Source of the DNA: Chara braunii
Taxonomy: Eukaryota > Streptophyta > Charophyceae > Charales > Characeae
Length of the DNA stretch: 64,000 nucleotides
Assembly: GCA_003427395.1 (NCBI GenBank)
Contig: BFEA01000006.1
Location: 4,254,354-4,318,353 of the forward strand
Direction of reading: 5' to 3'
Part shown: piece after piece, positions 22,741 through 31,769 of the stretch
Position numbering within the stretch: the stretch's first letter is position 1
Layout of the letters: each line of letters begins with the position of its first letter
Translations under genes and position numbers: made by a program
Notes under the pieces: model-generated
What the model was told of the DNA's origin: nothing
The model's input: the letters and a program-made list of their open reading frames with translations, nothing else
Database searches by the model: none

Positions 22741-23640
22741 TGAGTTGCCAGGGGTTCCCCAACAAATTTCGGGCTCTATGACTACTGCCCCATCATCAAG
22801 GTTGGCCTGCGGGAGGCACAAACCAGGGCCGGAGTCACGGTCATGGGGCTAGCAGTATTGTCGCTGCGCATATGACAGTTGCCAGGCTAGGTATACATGC
22901 GAAGGGTCGTCGGGCCGCTAGTAGCCGATTTCCTCATAAATTACTCTTAAGATGATTGGGGTCGTGAATCACGAACTGGTAGTTATCCAAGAAAACGAAC
23001 GCTGCGCAGTTGAACACTGTTGGAAAGAGCAGCGCCGGTCGGGTGGGCACGGTGTCATAGAAGCGGAGCTAGTCGAGAGGGAAGGAAGCGACAGGCGCTA
23101 GGACCGTAAGTTGAGGTTAGAACGACGGGCGACGAGGCAAATGGAGGGAGAGAACGAATGAATGAACCCGGGCGGGTCGCACGCCAAAGTGCATCTAGCA
23201 AAGGAGGTGGCGAGTGAAGAAGTTGCCCGCAGTCGAAGGTATAGAGCTCGCTCATTTGTGAGCGACTCCGGACCAGAGGCACCTTTTGCATTGATCTGCT
23301 TCTGATTCAATGCTCTTTTAGGTGGGGTTGGAAACTGGTTTGTAACGTATGGGCCGAAATGGGACCACTCCACGGTGGTACCATACCAAGGAGAATTCAA
23401 AGATCTCGTAGTAAGAATTGTCCTGTGCGGACCCTTAAGGGGATCAGCCTAAAACCGTTCTGTTTCGACACTTAGTGAGGTCTCGAACAATCAACACGAT
23501 CTAGATTCCAATCTAATACTCGATTGGCCGGACCGGACCGTGTTCGTATCTCAATCAAGGAACACGTGAAAGCCTGCAACATCACTCTCCACTGACTGTC
23601 TAGATGAATCCAAGATTGGATACGAGACTGACTGGGCCCT
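22741..23640. other. No gene recognised
   Basis: Mixed-composition DNA without coding families or clear repeats. Confidence 0.5.
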
Positions 23641-23787
23641 TTGTAAATAAGAAAGAGGCGCAGAGCTGACGGATCTCCAAGAAACTAACAAATGCGAAGG
23701 CAACAAACGATTTTGTTCTATTGCTCACTAGGGCCGTAAAAGGCACGAAGTGCTCAGCCTAGACAAGAGTCGTAACAAGTGCTCTCC

Positions 23788-23821
23788 GAACCGTGCAAGA
23801 TGGTCGCCCATCACATGGCTC
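23788..23821 (-). ncRNA. Group II intron domain V remnant
   Basis: The 34-base minus-strand sequence starts GAGCC and ends GGTTC. It folds as the group II catalytic hairpin: the AGC triad at positions 2-4 paired to the 3' strand, a GCGA (GNRA) tetraloop at positions 15-18, a five-pair upper stem, and a two-base bulge (UU) at positions 24-25. One lower pair (position 6, A opposite C) is a mismatch. Flanking sequence (23735-23787) can form a further hairpin where domain VI would lie. Probably part of the organelle-derived block that follows. Confidence 0.7.
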
Positions 23822-24257
23822 TCCAACCTGAGTAACCTTTGTGGCGTGCCTGACACAGTGGAATTTGCTTACGCTGTGCTTAAAGAAGAGTTGACCATCG
23901 TTCTCTTAAGATAAGAAAAACCTCCTTATCTTTCGGTAGCGGTATGCTTGGACGCTGGTTAACCTGATAAAGAAAGCGACCTCTGTGCAGCCCATCTCTG
24001 TTCGGCCTAGGCTCGCCATCTACGTGCTTACCCGTCGGCGAACACCATCTTTCTTATTATGTATGGTGTGCGTTAATTGAAATAAAATAGAAATGGGGGC
24101 ACAATTTATTTAAATAAACAGGCCTCTGGAGGATTACATCGATAGATAGATCGCTGTAGTCTGCTCGCTCTGGCCAGACCTTTCTCTCATGCATAATTTA
24201 ATTGATTTCCAAAGGGTACGAAGTCGGTAGATGTCGAAGCAACCAACGACTGCTTAG

Positions 24258-24461
24258 TTAAAATTTACGATGGCCCGGTGGGATTGAATCCAGATTCGTC
24301 CAACTTTGTATTTTGGAAGCATAAACAGTATATTGAAATACAGTTGTACTCAATTCTGTTGGGAATACTGGAATGCAATCATTATCTGCAACTAAGAAAA
24401 TTTCCAGCAAAAAGATAAGTCCAATAGTACCACCTACAGGCAAATAACGTCGAAGTGACAA
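24258..24461 (-). pseudogene. nad6: Mitochondrial NADH dehydrogenase subunit 6 fragment
   Basis: The translation RYLPVGGTIGLIFLLEIFLV, then YTVYASKIQSWTNLD, matches the middle of plant and algal mitochondrial nad6 (RYLPVGG...GLIFLLEIF; YTVYAGKI.SWTNLE). Similarity ends at about 24270. About 65 residues are present, without the N terminus or the last membrane helix, so it is non-functional. It lies head-to-head with the rps1 fragment, an arrangement that suggests joined pieces. Confidence 0.85.
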
Positions 24462-24483
24462 TAATCGCGTAAAAGTTTTTTTT

Positions 24484-24690
24484 TTGAATTCAGTAAATGG
24501 AGGCTACGATGTAGCAATTGCAGGTCATATAGCTTTTCTTCCTAAGAGTCTTCGAAAAAGCCGAGAAGTTTTTCATAGTCAATTGAGAATGTTCTCAATC
24601 TTACAAATGAATCCAAAAATTTTGAATATTGTAGTCAAAGAAATTGGCGAACAATCACGAAAAAACAACAACAAAAAAGTACAAAAACAA
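24484..24690 (+). pseudogene. rps1: Mitochondrial ribosomal protein S1 fragment
   Basis: VNGGYDVAIAGHIAFLPKSL followed by MNPKILNIVVKEIGEQ matches the C-terminal half of land-plant mitochondrial rps1 (YKGGFSVAIGG.VAFLPKSL ... KISNIVVKEIG). The N-terminal half is missing. The frame runs directly into the start of atp8 without its own stop. Confidence 0.8.
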
Positions 24691-24930
24691 ATGCCTCAAT
24701 TAGATTAATTTACATATTTCACGCAATTCCTTTGGTTATGTGTATTNTATTTGAGTTTTTATGTGTTATTATGTAATGATGGATTACCGAAAATAAGTCG
24801 AATTCTCAAATTACGAAAACAATTCAAAACTCAAAAATTGAGTAGTGATTTAGCTAAATACGATGCGGACCCTGTTTTTGCCGATGTGGTTATTAAAGAA
24901 TGTTTACACACATTTGTTGCATTAGCCTAC
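24691..24930 (+). pseudogene. atp8: Mitochondrial ATP synthase subunit 8 fragment
   Basis: ATG at 24691 starts MPQLD, then an in-frame TAA where the family has Gln, then FTYFTQFLWLC and YLSFYVLLCNDGLPKISRI. This is the signature N terminus of mitochondrial atp8 (orfB/ymf19): MPQLDQFTYFTQF, one membrane helix, then ISRILKLR. An N lies at 24747. The early stop makes it a pseudogene. Confidence 0.85.
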
Positions 24931-25071
24931 AAAAAAAATAATCTATCTTTTTTTTGTTCACTTTACTTTCTCGTTTTAACCATCTGTTTTTTTAGTTTTT
25001 TGTTTTGTTATGTTTCTTCCGATTTCTCTATTTATAGCGTTTTTACAAATTCAAATAATCAATTACCATTG

Positions 25072-25330
25072 TTTCCGGGTTTCAAAAGACTCTTCTATGT
25101 AAGATATGTTGATGATTTTGTTATTATCCTAACAGAAGGTGTAAGATATGCTGATGATTTTGTTATTATCATAACAGCAGGATCCAGAGCAGATGCTGTC
25201 GAGATTAAAAGGTTGGTGACTCAATTCTTATCTGAAGAACTTAAACTGGAGCTTAATCAGCAGGTGCGAAGCACAAAAAATCATAATGTCGTGAAATGGA
25301 AGGCACAAAATCAAGTCTCTTGGGTTAGGC
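25072..25330 (+). pseudogene. Group II intron reverse transcriptase fragment, duplicated YxDD motif
   Basis: FKRLFYVRYVDDFVII and later GSRADAVEIKRLVTQFLSEE match the catalytic and thumb-proximal part of mitochondrial group II intron RT/maturases (YVRYADDF, then ADAVEIK). The catalytic motif occurs twice, RYVDDFVIIL and RYADDFVIII, owing to a 42-base in-frame tandem duplication (25099-25140 and 25141-25182). The upstream half (24930-25070) is AT-rich and not recognisable. No downstream maturase domain follows on this strand. Confidence 0.75.
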
Positions 25331-25582
25331 GCGAAGCGCACGAAAAAGTATATCGAAGAAGGATACACCCGAGACTCATTCTCCGCCGAGCCTCTATCAA
25401 GGAGCTTGTAACCCGAACGTTACGAGTACTGACCACACTTAGGGACTGATGGAGAGGCCACCAGGCCGTCAATTTGAGGTTTGGCGGTTAGCATCCCAAC
25501 GGACATGGAAAGAGAGCGGTCCTGAATGTATCATCTACGTCCATGTAACCACCTCACAAAGTATATCTTGCGTCTAAAGCTT

Positions 25583-25789
25583 TCATAAACTGGGAAATTC
25601 CGCTAACGCTCCTCGATTGTATTTAGTTGATAACGTAAGACCACATGAAGACCACAATAAGTGTATGATACGACTCAGGCCCGCCAGGGGAGCCGCAAAG
25701 TAGTAGTAGTTGAAAATGCCACGGGTTTTTGCATTGTAAAATGCAAGTATATCTGCGTGGTCCATCGGGATCATAATTCTTATTAGCAT
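25583..25789 (-). pseudogene. Group II intron maturase domain X fragment
   Basis: HADILAFYNAKTRGIFNYYY, then HLLWSSCGLTLSTKYN, matches the thumb / domain X of group II maturases (I..FYN.K.RGI.NYY ... HSCA.TLA.KYK), which bind intron RNA for splicing. It is on the opposite strand to the RT piece at 25072, so the two come from different introns or from a rearranged one. Confidence 0.75.
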
Positions 25790-25869
25790 AGGAAGGATAT
25801 ATGCTTTGTAAGTGCGTCTTACAAATCCATACTTCTTAAGGTGTTTTGAACTTTTGTTCCATTTGTTGA

Positions 25870-26140
<271 letters not shown>

Positions 26141-26245
26141 CCAAAAAAGTTTTTGATGAATGGGTCTAAAAGTTGAACTTCATACATATGAAGTGTTAAT
26201 AAAAGGTAAAGCAAATAGTGAAACAAAGACAAGTGTATTTTGACA

Positions 26246-26299
26246 GGCTCAACCCCCAAATCCGTAGTTCGGTGCTCTATCCAATTGAGCTACAAGCAC
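26246..26299 (-). tRNA. trnR-ACG: Truncated mitochondrial tRNA-Arg(ACG)
   Basis: The minus strand starts GTGCTTGTAGCTCAATTGG and has D-arm TAGCTC...GAGCA and anticodon stem CCGAA/TTTGG around the loop CTACGGA (anticodon ACG, 26263-26265). The sequence loses tRNA character in the T arm at about 26246, so the 3' end is missing. Not functional. Confidence 0.75.
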
Positions 26300-26307
26300 A
26301 TTCATTC

Positions 26308-26380
26308 GTCCCTTTCGTCTAGGGGTATAGGACATCGCTTTTTCATGGCGAAGACACGGGTTCAAATCCCGTAAGGGATA
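26308..26380 (+). tRNA. trnE-UUC: Mitochondrial-type tRNA-Glu(UUC), complete sequence
   Basis: A 73-base cloverleaf. The acceptor is GTCCCTT paired to AAGGGAT with discriminator A, the anticodon stem TCGCT/GGCGA encloses a TTTTCAT loop (anticodon TTC at 26342-26344), and the T arm is ACGGG TTCAAAT CCCGT. It closely matches plant mitochondrial trnE. All stems pair, so it could in principle be transcribed by nuclear pol III, but its setting is a block of broken mitochondrial genes. Confidence 0.9.
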
Positions 26381-26444
26381 TATATGATATGATATCTATC
26401 ATATCAAAGGTCTAGGTCAGGCGGATCACACTACCGAAGCCTGT

Positions 26445-26660
26445 CAGTTGCAATATGAAACCCACACCTTGACACCTAAGATTCCATAAGGAGTAGATGC
26501 TTGTGCCTGCGCATAATCTATTTTATCTGAGAACACATGCAAAGATGTTTGACCATATTTTTTGCATTCAATCTTAACAATCTCTGCACCATTGTTTCAA
26601 TATAAACAACTAATGCGAATTCCTTTCACATAATTGCGATCTAGAGCAAAAGACAGTCCC
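26445..26660 (-). pseudogene. rps3: Mitochondrial ribosomal protein S3 C-terminal fragment
   Basis: The minus strand gives NYVKGIRISC, a stop, then [20 protein letters not shown] and [27 protein letters not shown] ending at a TGA (26445-26447). This is the C-terminal domain of mitochondrial rps3. The in-frame TGA near 26595 and a small deletion in the SGRLNGAE motif break it. Confidence 0.88.
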
Positions 26661-28600
26661 GAGGTCTTGAGCACGGGCGAACCTAATGGCAAGGTCAGAT
26701 CTAGTCGAAGGTTAGTAAAATTAGAGTTAGATAAGAAAGTTAGTGCGCGGGGAGACGACTATGGCTGGAGAACGAGGAAGGAAGATGTTGGACATAGGTT
26801 TTTTTAATGAGGCGAATCATATGACGAAGTCAGGTTAGGAGGAAGGGTTGCAGATTTAGTGCTACCGTGAGTATAGGCGCGTGCCCGCTGTAGTAGAGGA
26901 TTGGTCGTCGGGCAGATCGGAGTATAGAGGGGATGAACCACAACGCGATTTTGCGTCGGGTGAGTGTTGGATAAAGAAGAAATGGTTAGGGACACAATGG
27001 AGGGAAGGAAAGTGGTCGCGTGGTCGAGCCCTTCACGGAACAGGGTGAGGGAGGAATCATCACCTGTTTTTTTTCCCCCGGGCGAAGCGGAAGGCGATAT
27101 CAGTTCTAGAAGAGGGTAAGTAGGATAGAAGATAGAGAAGATAGCTGGTGCACGAAGCTATGGCGAAATGTAGGTAGCGGGAGAGGAAAAAAAATTGAGA
27201 ATACTAAGCCGCGACAGGATTGATAAAGGGAAAAATAAAGTAGAGATCTTAATGACCGGCAAATCTAGAATCGAGGTCAATTTTAGCGAATAGTTAATAG
27301 ATTAGGATCTAAATAAGAAAGTGTGTTAAGTAGGAGATAGTGAATAGAGAAGCACTGGCAGACTTGCCCGATTCCCGACGATAGCAGATAGGCTGAGTAT
27401 CGATTTTTCGAACTGGCTTGCGAACTTGGATTCCGCCTTAGACCTTGAGTTCGACGCTAAAACGAGCCTTGAGGTGCGCTAGGGAGAACGGGAGTGAGTG
27501 GAGGCAAAGGTAGATGGTATGGTCAAACATACCTTGTGTGCGTGAAAGAGGCGGGCCGTGAGATAATGGGGGTTGAAGACGTAGAGGCACATACGAGAGG
27601 TCCGAAAAACTAGAACGAGTGATTACTTACCTCAGGGAGAAGCCAGACACATCCACACATGTTCTAGGAGAGGATTCATCCCATTTTTGCTCGTCCTATC
27701 GTTGGTAGTAGCGAGGTTGGAGGCACACTGAGCTTTCAAAAGTGACAATGTGTATTGCCATAGTTTAGTGGGGGACTCGTTTGGCACGCCTCGCGGATAG
27801 AAGGGAGAAGCTCGCCTCACTCTCGGCTATTCAGCCCGCACAGTCGCCTTGTGCTAAGTACTCACCTGTTGTGGCCGAATTTGGGATACCTTCGCGACCG
27901 GATTCACCTCCTTCCTCGGTTCTTCTGCGACCAAGAGAGGGAGGATGGACAGAACGGGAGAGAAAGACTGAAGTGAGGATCGAGGACAGCCAGGAAAATG
28001 GGAGTTGAGCGAGAGGGATGGTGTTGTAAGGATACGTACCTGATGTGGCAAGGGTCTATGTGGTCGGCACCTTCGTACACTTCGGATGTTGCTGTCGATA
28101 TCAGCGCGATGCATTGTCAGTTCGTGAGTTTCCAATAGCTGTATGGTAGTAGCCTGGGCGCATTCCTGCTCCTGGACAGCGTTGCGCTTGTTGCTTTTTA
28201 TCGTTAGGGACTCCAGCTCAAGTTCCCTGTTACTATTTAAAATACTGCTCAGTCGAATCGTGGTCGTTATTAGACTGATGCAGCTGAGAAAAAGGGGAGG
28301 GAGACTTACTGTAGAGGCCTGGGGGCTTACCAGCTGACCGCTGCAGTGCCCAGTTCGGTGAGCAAAGTTGCGGCAGACCACCTGCACAGACTACACATCG
28401 TTGTAGATCTATCTGCTGGCCGAAGCTACTGGAGTACTGATCGTTTGAGTTCGAGAGTAAAGGTGTTGCTACGGGTCTGGAAGGTTATTAGAGAGCCGAC
28501 GGTTGACATTTCGGCTTCAGTTGACCATACTACAACGTATTTTGGCCATCATTGCGGGGCCCTCAGGCGTGTGAAGATAACAACGCCCTCTCCTGGGAGT
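26661..28600. other. No gene recognised
   Basis: Purine-rich on the plus strand, with short open frames on both strands that resemble no family. Phrases such as GTACCTGATGTGGCAAGG (28037) and TTACCTCAGGGAG (27626) echo those at 15775 and 16390, suggesting old copies of one non-coding element. Confidence 0.45.
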
Positions 28601-29058
28601 TGAGTTGTCCCCCTCTTGTATCTCGACCGTCTCAAACCCCTCCTTCTGCCTTTCTTACTCTAAGTCTAGTCTTGTTCAGAGAGAAAGATGGCGGGCGGGA
28701 TTGCAACCCGTAGGAGTGCAACAAGACTTTGTGGGGAGTCAGCCCACCAATTGCGGGAGCTCTGCTGGAACTCAGGAGGAGTTTTGGAGGCAGGGAAAGG
28801 TAACCATTGCTCCCCCTCTATAAACCCAGTTATAACCCTAACTGCACCCCTTGCTATGTTTTGACCGAGTATACTATGTGCATCCCTACTTTGACTTGTT
28901 AGTTTGACTTTCAGGACACAAACCAGATTAAATAAAGGAATGTATGAGCAATATCAGTTTCAATTTTACTGTTTGACTGAAAGCAGATTGTAGGATTGCA
29001 TCTGGGAGAAGGATGGGAGGAAGTTGTACTGCTTGTGTCTGACTGGGTCAACCAAAGG
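28601..29058 (+). other. Leader-like stretch before the hairpin array
   Basis: An ATG at 28688 (MAGGIATRRSATRLCGESAH...) stays open to a good 5' splice-site match, GGGAAAG|GTAACC (about 28800). CTATAAACCCAG follows at about 28818. It may be a first exon or an element leader. Nothing identifies a product. Confidence 0.25.
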
Positions 29059-29783
29059 CTGGGCAAGTCTCCATAAGTTTGGGGAGGCCCAGTGCTATGT
29101 TTATTTTGAATTGCCTGGAGAACCAGACATGTTCCATAAGTTTGGGTGGTCTGGTTGCTCTGATTTGTGAGGGCTGAATGTGAATGACTTTTAGGGACCA
29201 AGCATGTTCCATAAGTTTGGGTGACTTGGTCGCCTTGTTTAATATGGGTTTCTTTCAGTTTCTTTAGTTCCTGAACGAGGAGGTATGAGCATGTTCCATA
29301 AGTTTGGGTGGCTCAGCCTCTTCCTGCTTTGGTTTTAAGAGAAATGAACCACGCTGAGGGCCAAGACATGTTCCATAAGTTTGGGTGGACTTGGTCCAGC
29401 GCCACGCACATGCTGGAACCTGAAGGCTATAACTTGACTACGCTTTATTACTATCCTACTTATGAACATGCTGGTCAGACAGGGTTCCATAAGTTTGGGT
29501 TGTCTGACTATAGCTTATCACCAATTGAAGAGAGTACTAATTGCGAATAAACTTGTGGTACGACGGGACAGACTAAATCTTGAGCTAAAGATGATCGGTT
29601 CAGTTATATGCTACCTCAAAAGACTCAGTGCAAATAATTATATAAAGTTGGGATACTTAAACAGTTCAGGGCAACTAGGGTGGCCTAGTAATATGGCCAA
29701 AGAAGAGAAAAATTGTTATGCCCTGTGTTTGTGTATACTCCATGGCTGAGCTAGACATGTTCCATAAGTTTGGGTGGTCTAGC
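29059..29783 (+). ncRNA. Array of seven hairpins with conserved loop and covarying stems
   Basis: Seven segments share the core CCATAAGTTTGGG, usually within CATGTTCCATAAGTTTGGGT GG, and each is enclosed by a different pair of complementary arms. They are: 29059-29092 CTGGGC/GCCCAG; 29122-29155 ACCAGA/TCTGGT; 29196-29231 GACCAAG/CTTGGTC; 29286-29315 TGAG/CTCA, with an outer GAGG/CCTC; 29359-29396 GGCCAAG/CTTGGTC (one G-U); 29474-29508 GTCAGACA/TGTCTGAC; 29750-29783 GCTAGA/TCTAGC. Inside the loop CCA/TGG, or CTCC/GGAG in the first copy, can also pair. Spacing ranges from 63 to 276 bases and the DNA between copies is unrelated. Arms that change while remaining complementary indicate selection for, or copying of, a stem. 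I do not recognise the family, and whether it acts as RNA or DNA is unknown. Confidence 0.85.
29674..29689 (+). other. Loop-reduced relative of the hairpin
   Basis: ACTAG GGTGGC CTAGT keeps complementary arms and the GGGTGG end of the conserved loop, but lacks CATGTTCCATAAGTTT. It lies between hairpins 6 and 7. It may be a deletion derivative or chance. Confidence 0.35.
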
Positions 29784-30030
29784 TTTACGCCCTATGTAAG
29801 CTGGGTATAAAGGGATAAATCATTGAGATACTATGGACTATTGTTTGATAAATTGACTTTGGGATGGTGAGAGTACTTACCTTTATGGTTTGGCCTGCAT
29901 GTGATTGAGTGCGACTACTGCTTAGTCTGAGTTTCAGTTTGATAGGTAGTTGCTTTAGTTGCTCGCCACGTGCTAAAGCCATAGGAGTTAGTTTCAATTC
30001 CAACATTTTTTTAGCTAAATTTATTTTTAC

Positions 30031-30118
30031 TTAGGTCAATTTCTGCATTTTCTGGGATCATTTATTATACTTGAGGTCACTTTCTGCATTTTCTAGGATC
30101 ATTTATTATACTTGGTAT
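30031..30118 (+). repeat. Two-copy 46-bp tandem repeat
   Basis: TTAGGTCAATTTCTGCATTT, TCTGGGATCATTTATTATAC is followed directly by the same text with four changes. Confidence 0.85.
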
Positions 30119-30760
30119 TGTATAAATCTTGGTAAGCCACTTTCTCTACGGAAAGCGCTGCTGAAATTTCTACAAAACCAAGGAGTTAGTCAGATTTAGT
30201 CTTTTTCAGGATCCAGTTTTTTTGACTTTCTGGCTTAGAAAAAATATGGAAAGCCTCCTTTTTTTTTTTTTTTTTTTTTTTTGTGGTCCGATGGACGACG
30301 GATCAGATATTAAACTAATCAGAACAGATACTACACTTGATCTTAGCCTAAAGGCCTGCTGCCCAAATTTTTGCTAATTCAGGGAGTTTGACGAAATTGG
30401 ACCTTGAGAAGTCACAGACATCTTTTATTCTGAACTTAGCTTTGTATAAATCTTGGAATAACACTTTTTCTACGGGAAGCGCTGCCGAAATTTCTACAAA
30501 TCTAAGGGGACAGTTGAACTTTGTCTTGAAGTCGAACTCAAGTCTAACCTCTGCTTTTTTATCTGACTTAGTATAAATCTGGGAAGTCCGCCTTTCTAAA
30601 GGAGATGTTGCCCAAAGTTTTACTAATTCAGGGAGTTAGACAAATTTTGACTTTCCATAATTAAAGTTTGAATTTTGGGTTATTATAAATTATGGAAAGA
30701 CACTTTTCCTACGGAAAGCATTGCCGAAATTTTCTTAGTTTAGAGGAGTTAGATTATATT
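30119..30760 (+). repeat. Dispersed tandem family with TATAAATCTTGG / CTACGGAAAGCGCTGCCGAA
   Basis: Five diverged copies begin at about 30119, 30240 (interrupted), 30443, 30570 and 30682. Their shared order is TATAAATCTTGG, CACTTTTCTACGGAAAGC, GCTGCCGAAATTTCTAC, AAGGAGTTAG. An inner hairpin CTTTC...GGAAAG (in one copy CCTTTCTAAAGG) and an outer pairing persist in three copies despite changes: CTTGG with CCAAG, CTTGG with CTAAG, CTGGG with TTCAG (using G-U). The second copy is split by a U2 snRNA retrocopy. Family and function unknown. Confidence 0.65.
30259..30356 (-). pseudogene. U2 snRNA retropseudogene (truncated, polyadenylated)
   Basis: On the minus strand GGCCTTTAGGCTAAGATCAA, GTGTAGTATCTGTTCTGATT and AGTTTAATATCTGAT match U2 snRNA from about nucleotide 11 to 65, including the branch-point-pairing GTAGTA. 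A short hairpin (GTCC ATC GGAC) follows, then a 24-A tail (the T run at 30259-30282). The Sm site and 3' stem-loops are missing. A 5' and 3' truncated snRNA ending in poly(A) indicates retrotransposition, here into a copy of the local tandem family. Confidence 0.88.
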
Positions 30761-31688
30761 ATGACAGGTGGTAGGTCTGACAATCCACTTTGTATAAAGG
30801 AGATTATGTCAAAGGTCTACCTTTTCATTAAATACTGACTTAGAGGTAGACTCAGGATTAGTTAAGTAGAATAAAATTTTTGCTGAGGTCGTGATTATGG
30901 AGATTATTCTCGATTTGGACTCATAGATTTAGCTTGGGATTGACCTGTCTTATGTTACAGGTCCTCTTGAACGTTTGATTCGAAATCAAGACTAGATTCA
31001 GCTTGATCCTACAAGGATCCCCTTCTGTTATCACTGATAACAGGTCGGTTGCCGATTCGTCGGTCTACGACTAGATTTAGCCTAGGTGATTTTTTCTGTT
31101 TTATTAAGGTTTTCACCCGGACTTTTATTGAATGGCCATTTACCAAAGGTACTGAGTATTTAATTATGGTTGGTTGGACAAGGGTTGGGGCTTGCATGGC
31201 TAAAGCGAGGGGTATGAGTATAGAGGTTGGTTGAAGTTCACTCCGTGTAGTGCGTGGACTTTTGGTTGACTCTTGATGTGATTGCAGGTATGTTCTGTGG
31301 TTCGGATTTTGGATTTGACTGTCTGCGATCACACACATATATATGGCTGTGAGGAGTCCCACTGTGATTGTGAGAAGTGATCGCCACATACTTGTTCCCC
31401 TTTACATATATATACGTATGTACCTATGTTGGGTGTTCGCGTGGCCTGAGGGGCCTACGCTTAAGGGTTTAATTGGGGTTGGGACTGAGAAAGGGAAAAA
31501 AAAACCTCTATTTGTTGTATGCTTCTTAAAGATTTCTTAGTCAGACATTGGTCCTGGGCCTGTATTCAAGGTTCTTGTCCAGGACGTCCTAGGTCCTAGA
31601 CTCTGTATGGAAGGGATCTCCCCCGCACAGAGCCTATTTGCCCTGCCTGCCGAGACACTAAGCCTAAAGGCCGAAGGTGCCGCAACGA
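30761..31688. other. No gene recognised
   Basis: AT-rich, without coding families. The direct word ACAAGGATCCCCTTCTGTTATCACTGATAACAG (31010-31042) contains the small hairpin CTGTTATCACTGATAACAG. A splice-like CTTATGTTACAG|GT lies near 30951-30962. Confidence 0.4.
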
Positions 31689-31690
31689 CC

Positions 31691-31769
31691 GCACGGCTAT
31701 TCCTTCAGCCGTGCAATATCGTGAGGGAATAGACCCTCACGATACTTCGAGAGTGACACTTGAGTGTCA
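31691..31769 (+). other. Three strong hairpins in a row
   Basis: GCACGGCT...AGCCGTGC (31691-31714, 8 pairs), TATCGTGAGGG...CCCTCACGATA (31717-31744, 11 pairs) and TGACACT.TG.AGTGTCA (31754-31769, 7 pairs) follow one another with gaps of 2 and 9 bases. All are perfect. They could be part of a structured RNA or a regulatory region; no known family recognised. Confidence 0.6.

Noticed and set aside
28688-28804. First coding exon MAGGIATRRSATRLCGESAH
   Set aside because: Start and donor are plausible, but there is no second exon or family match; kept only as a low-confidence note.
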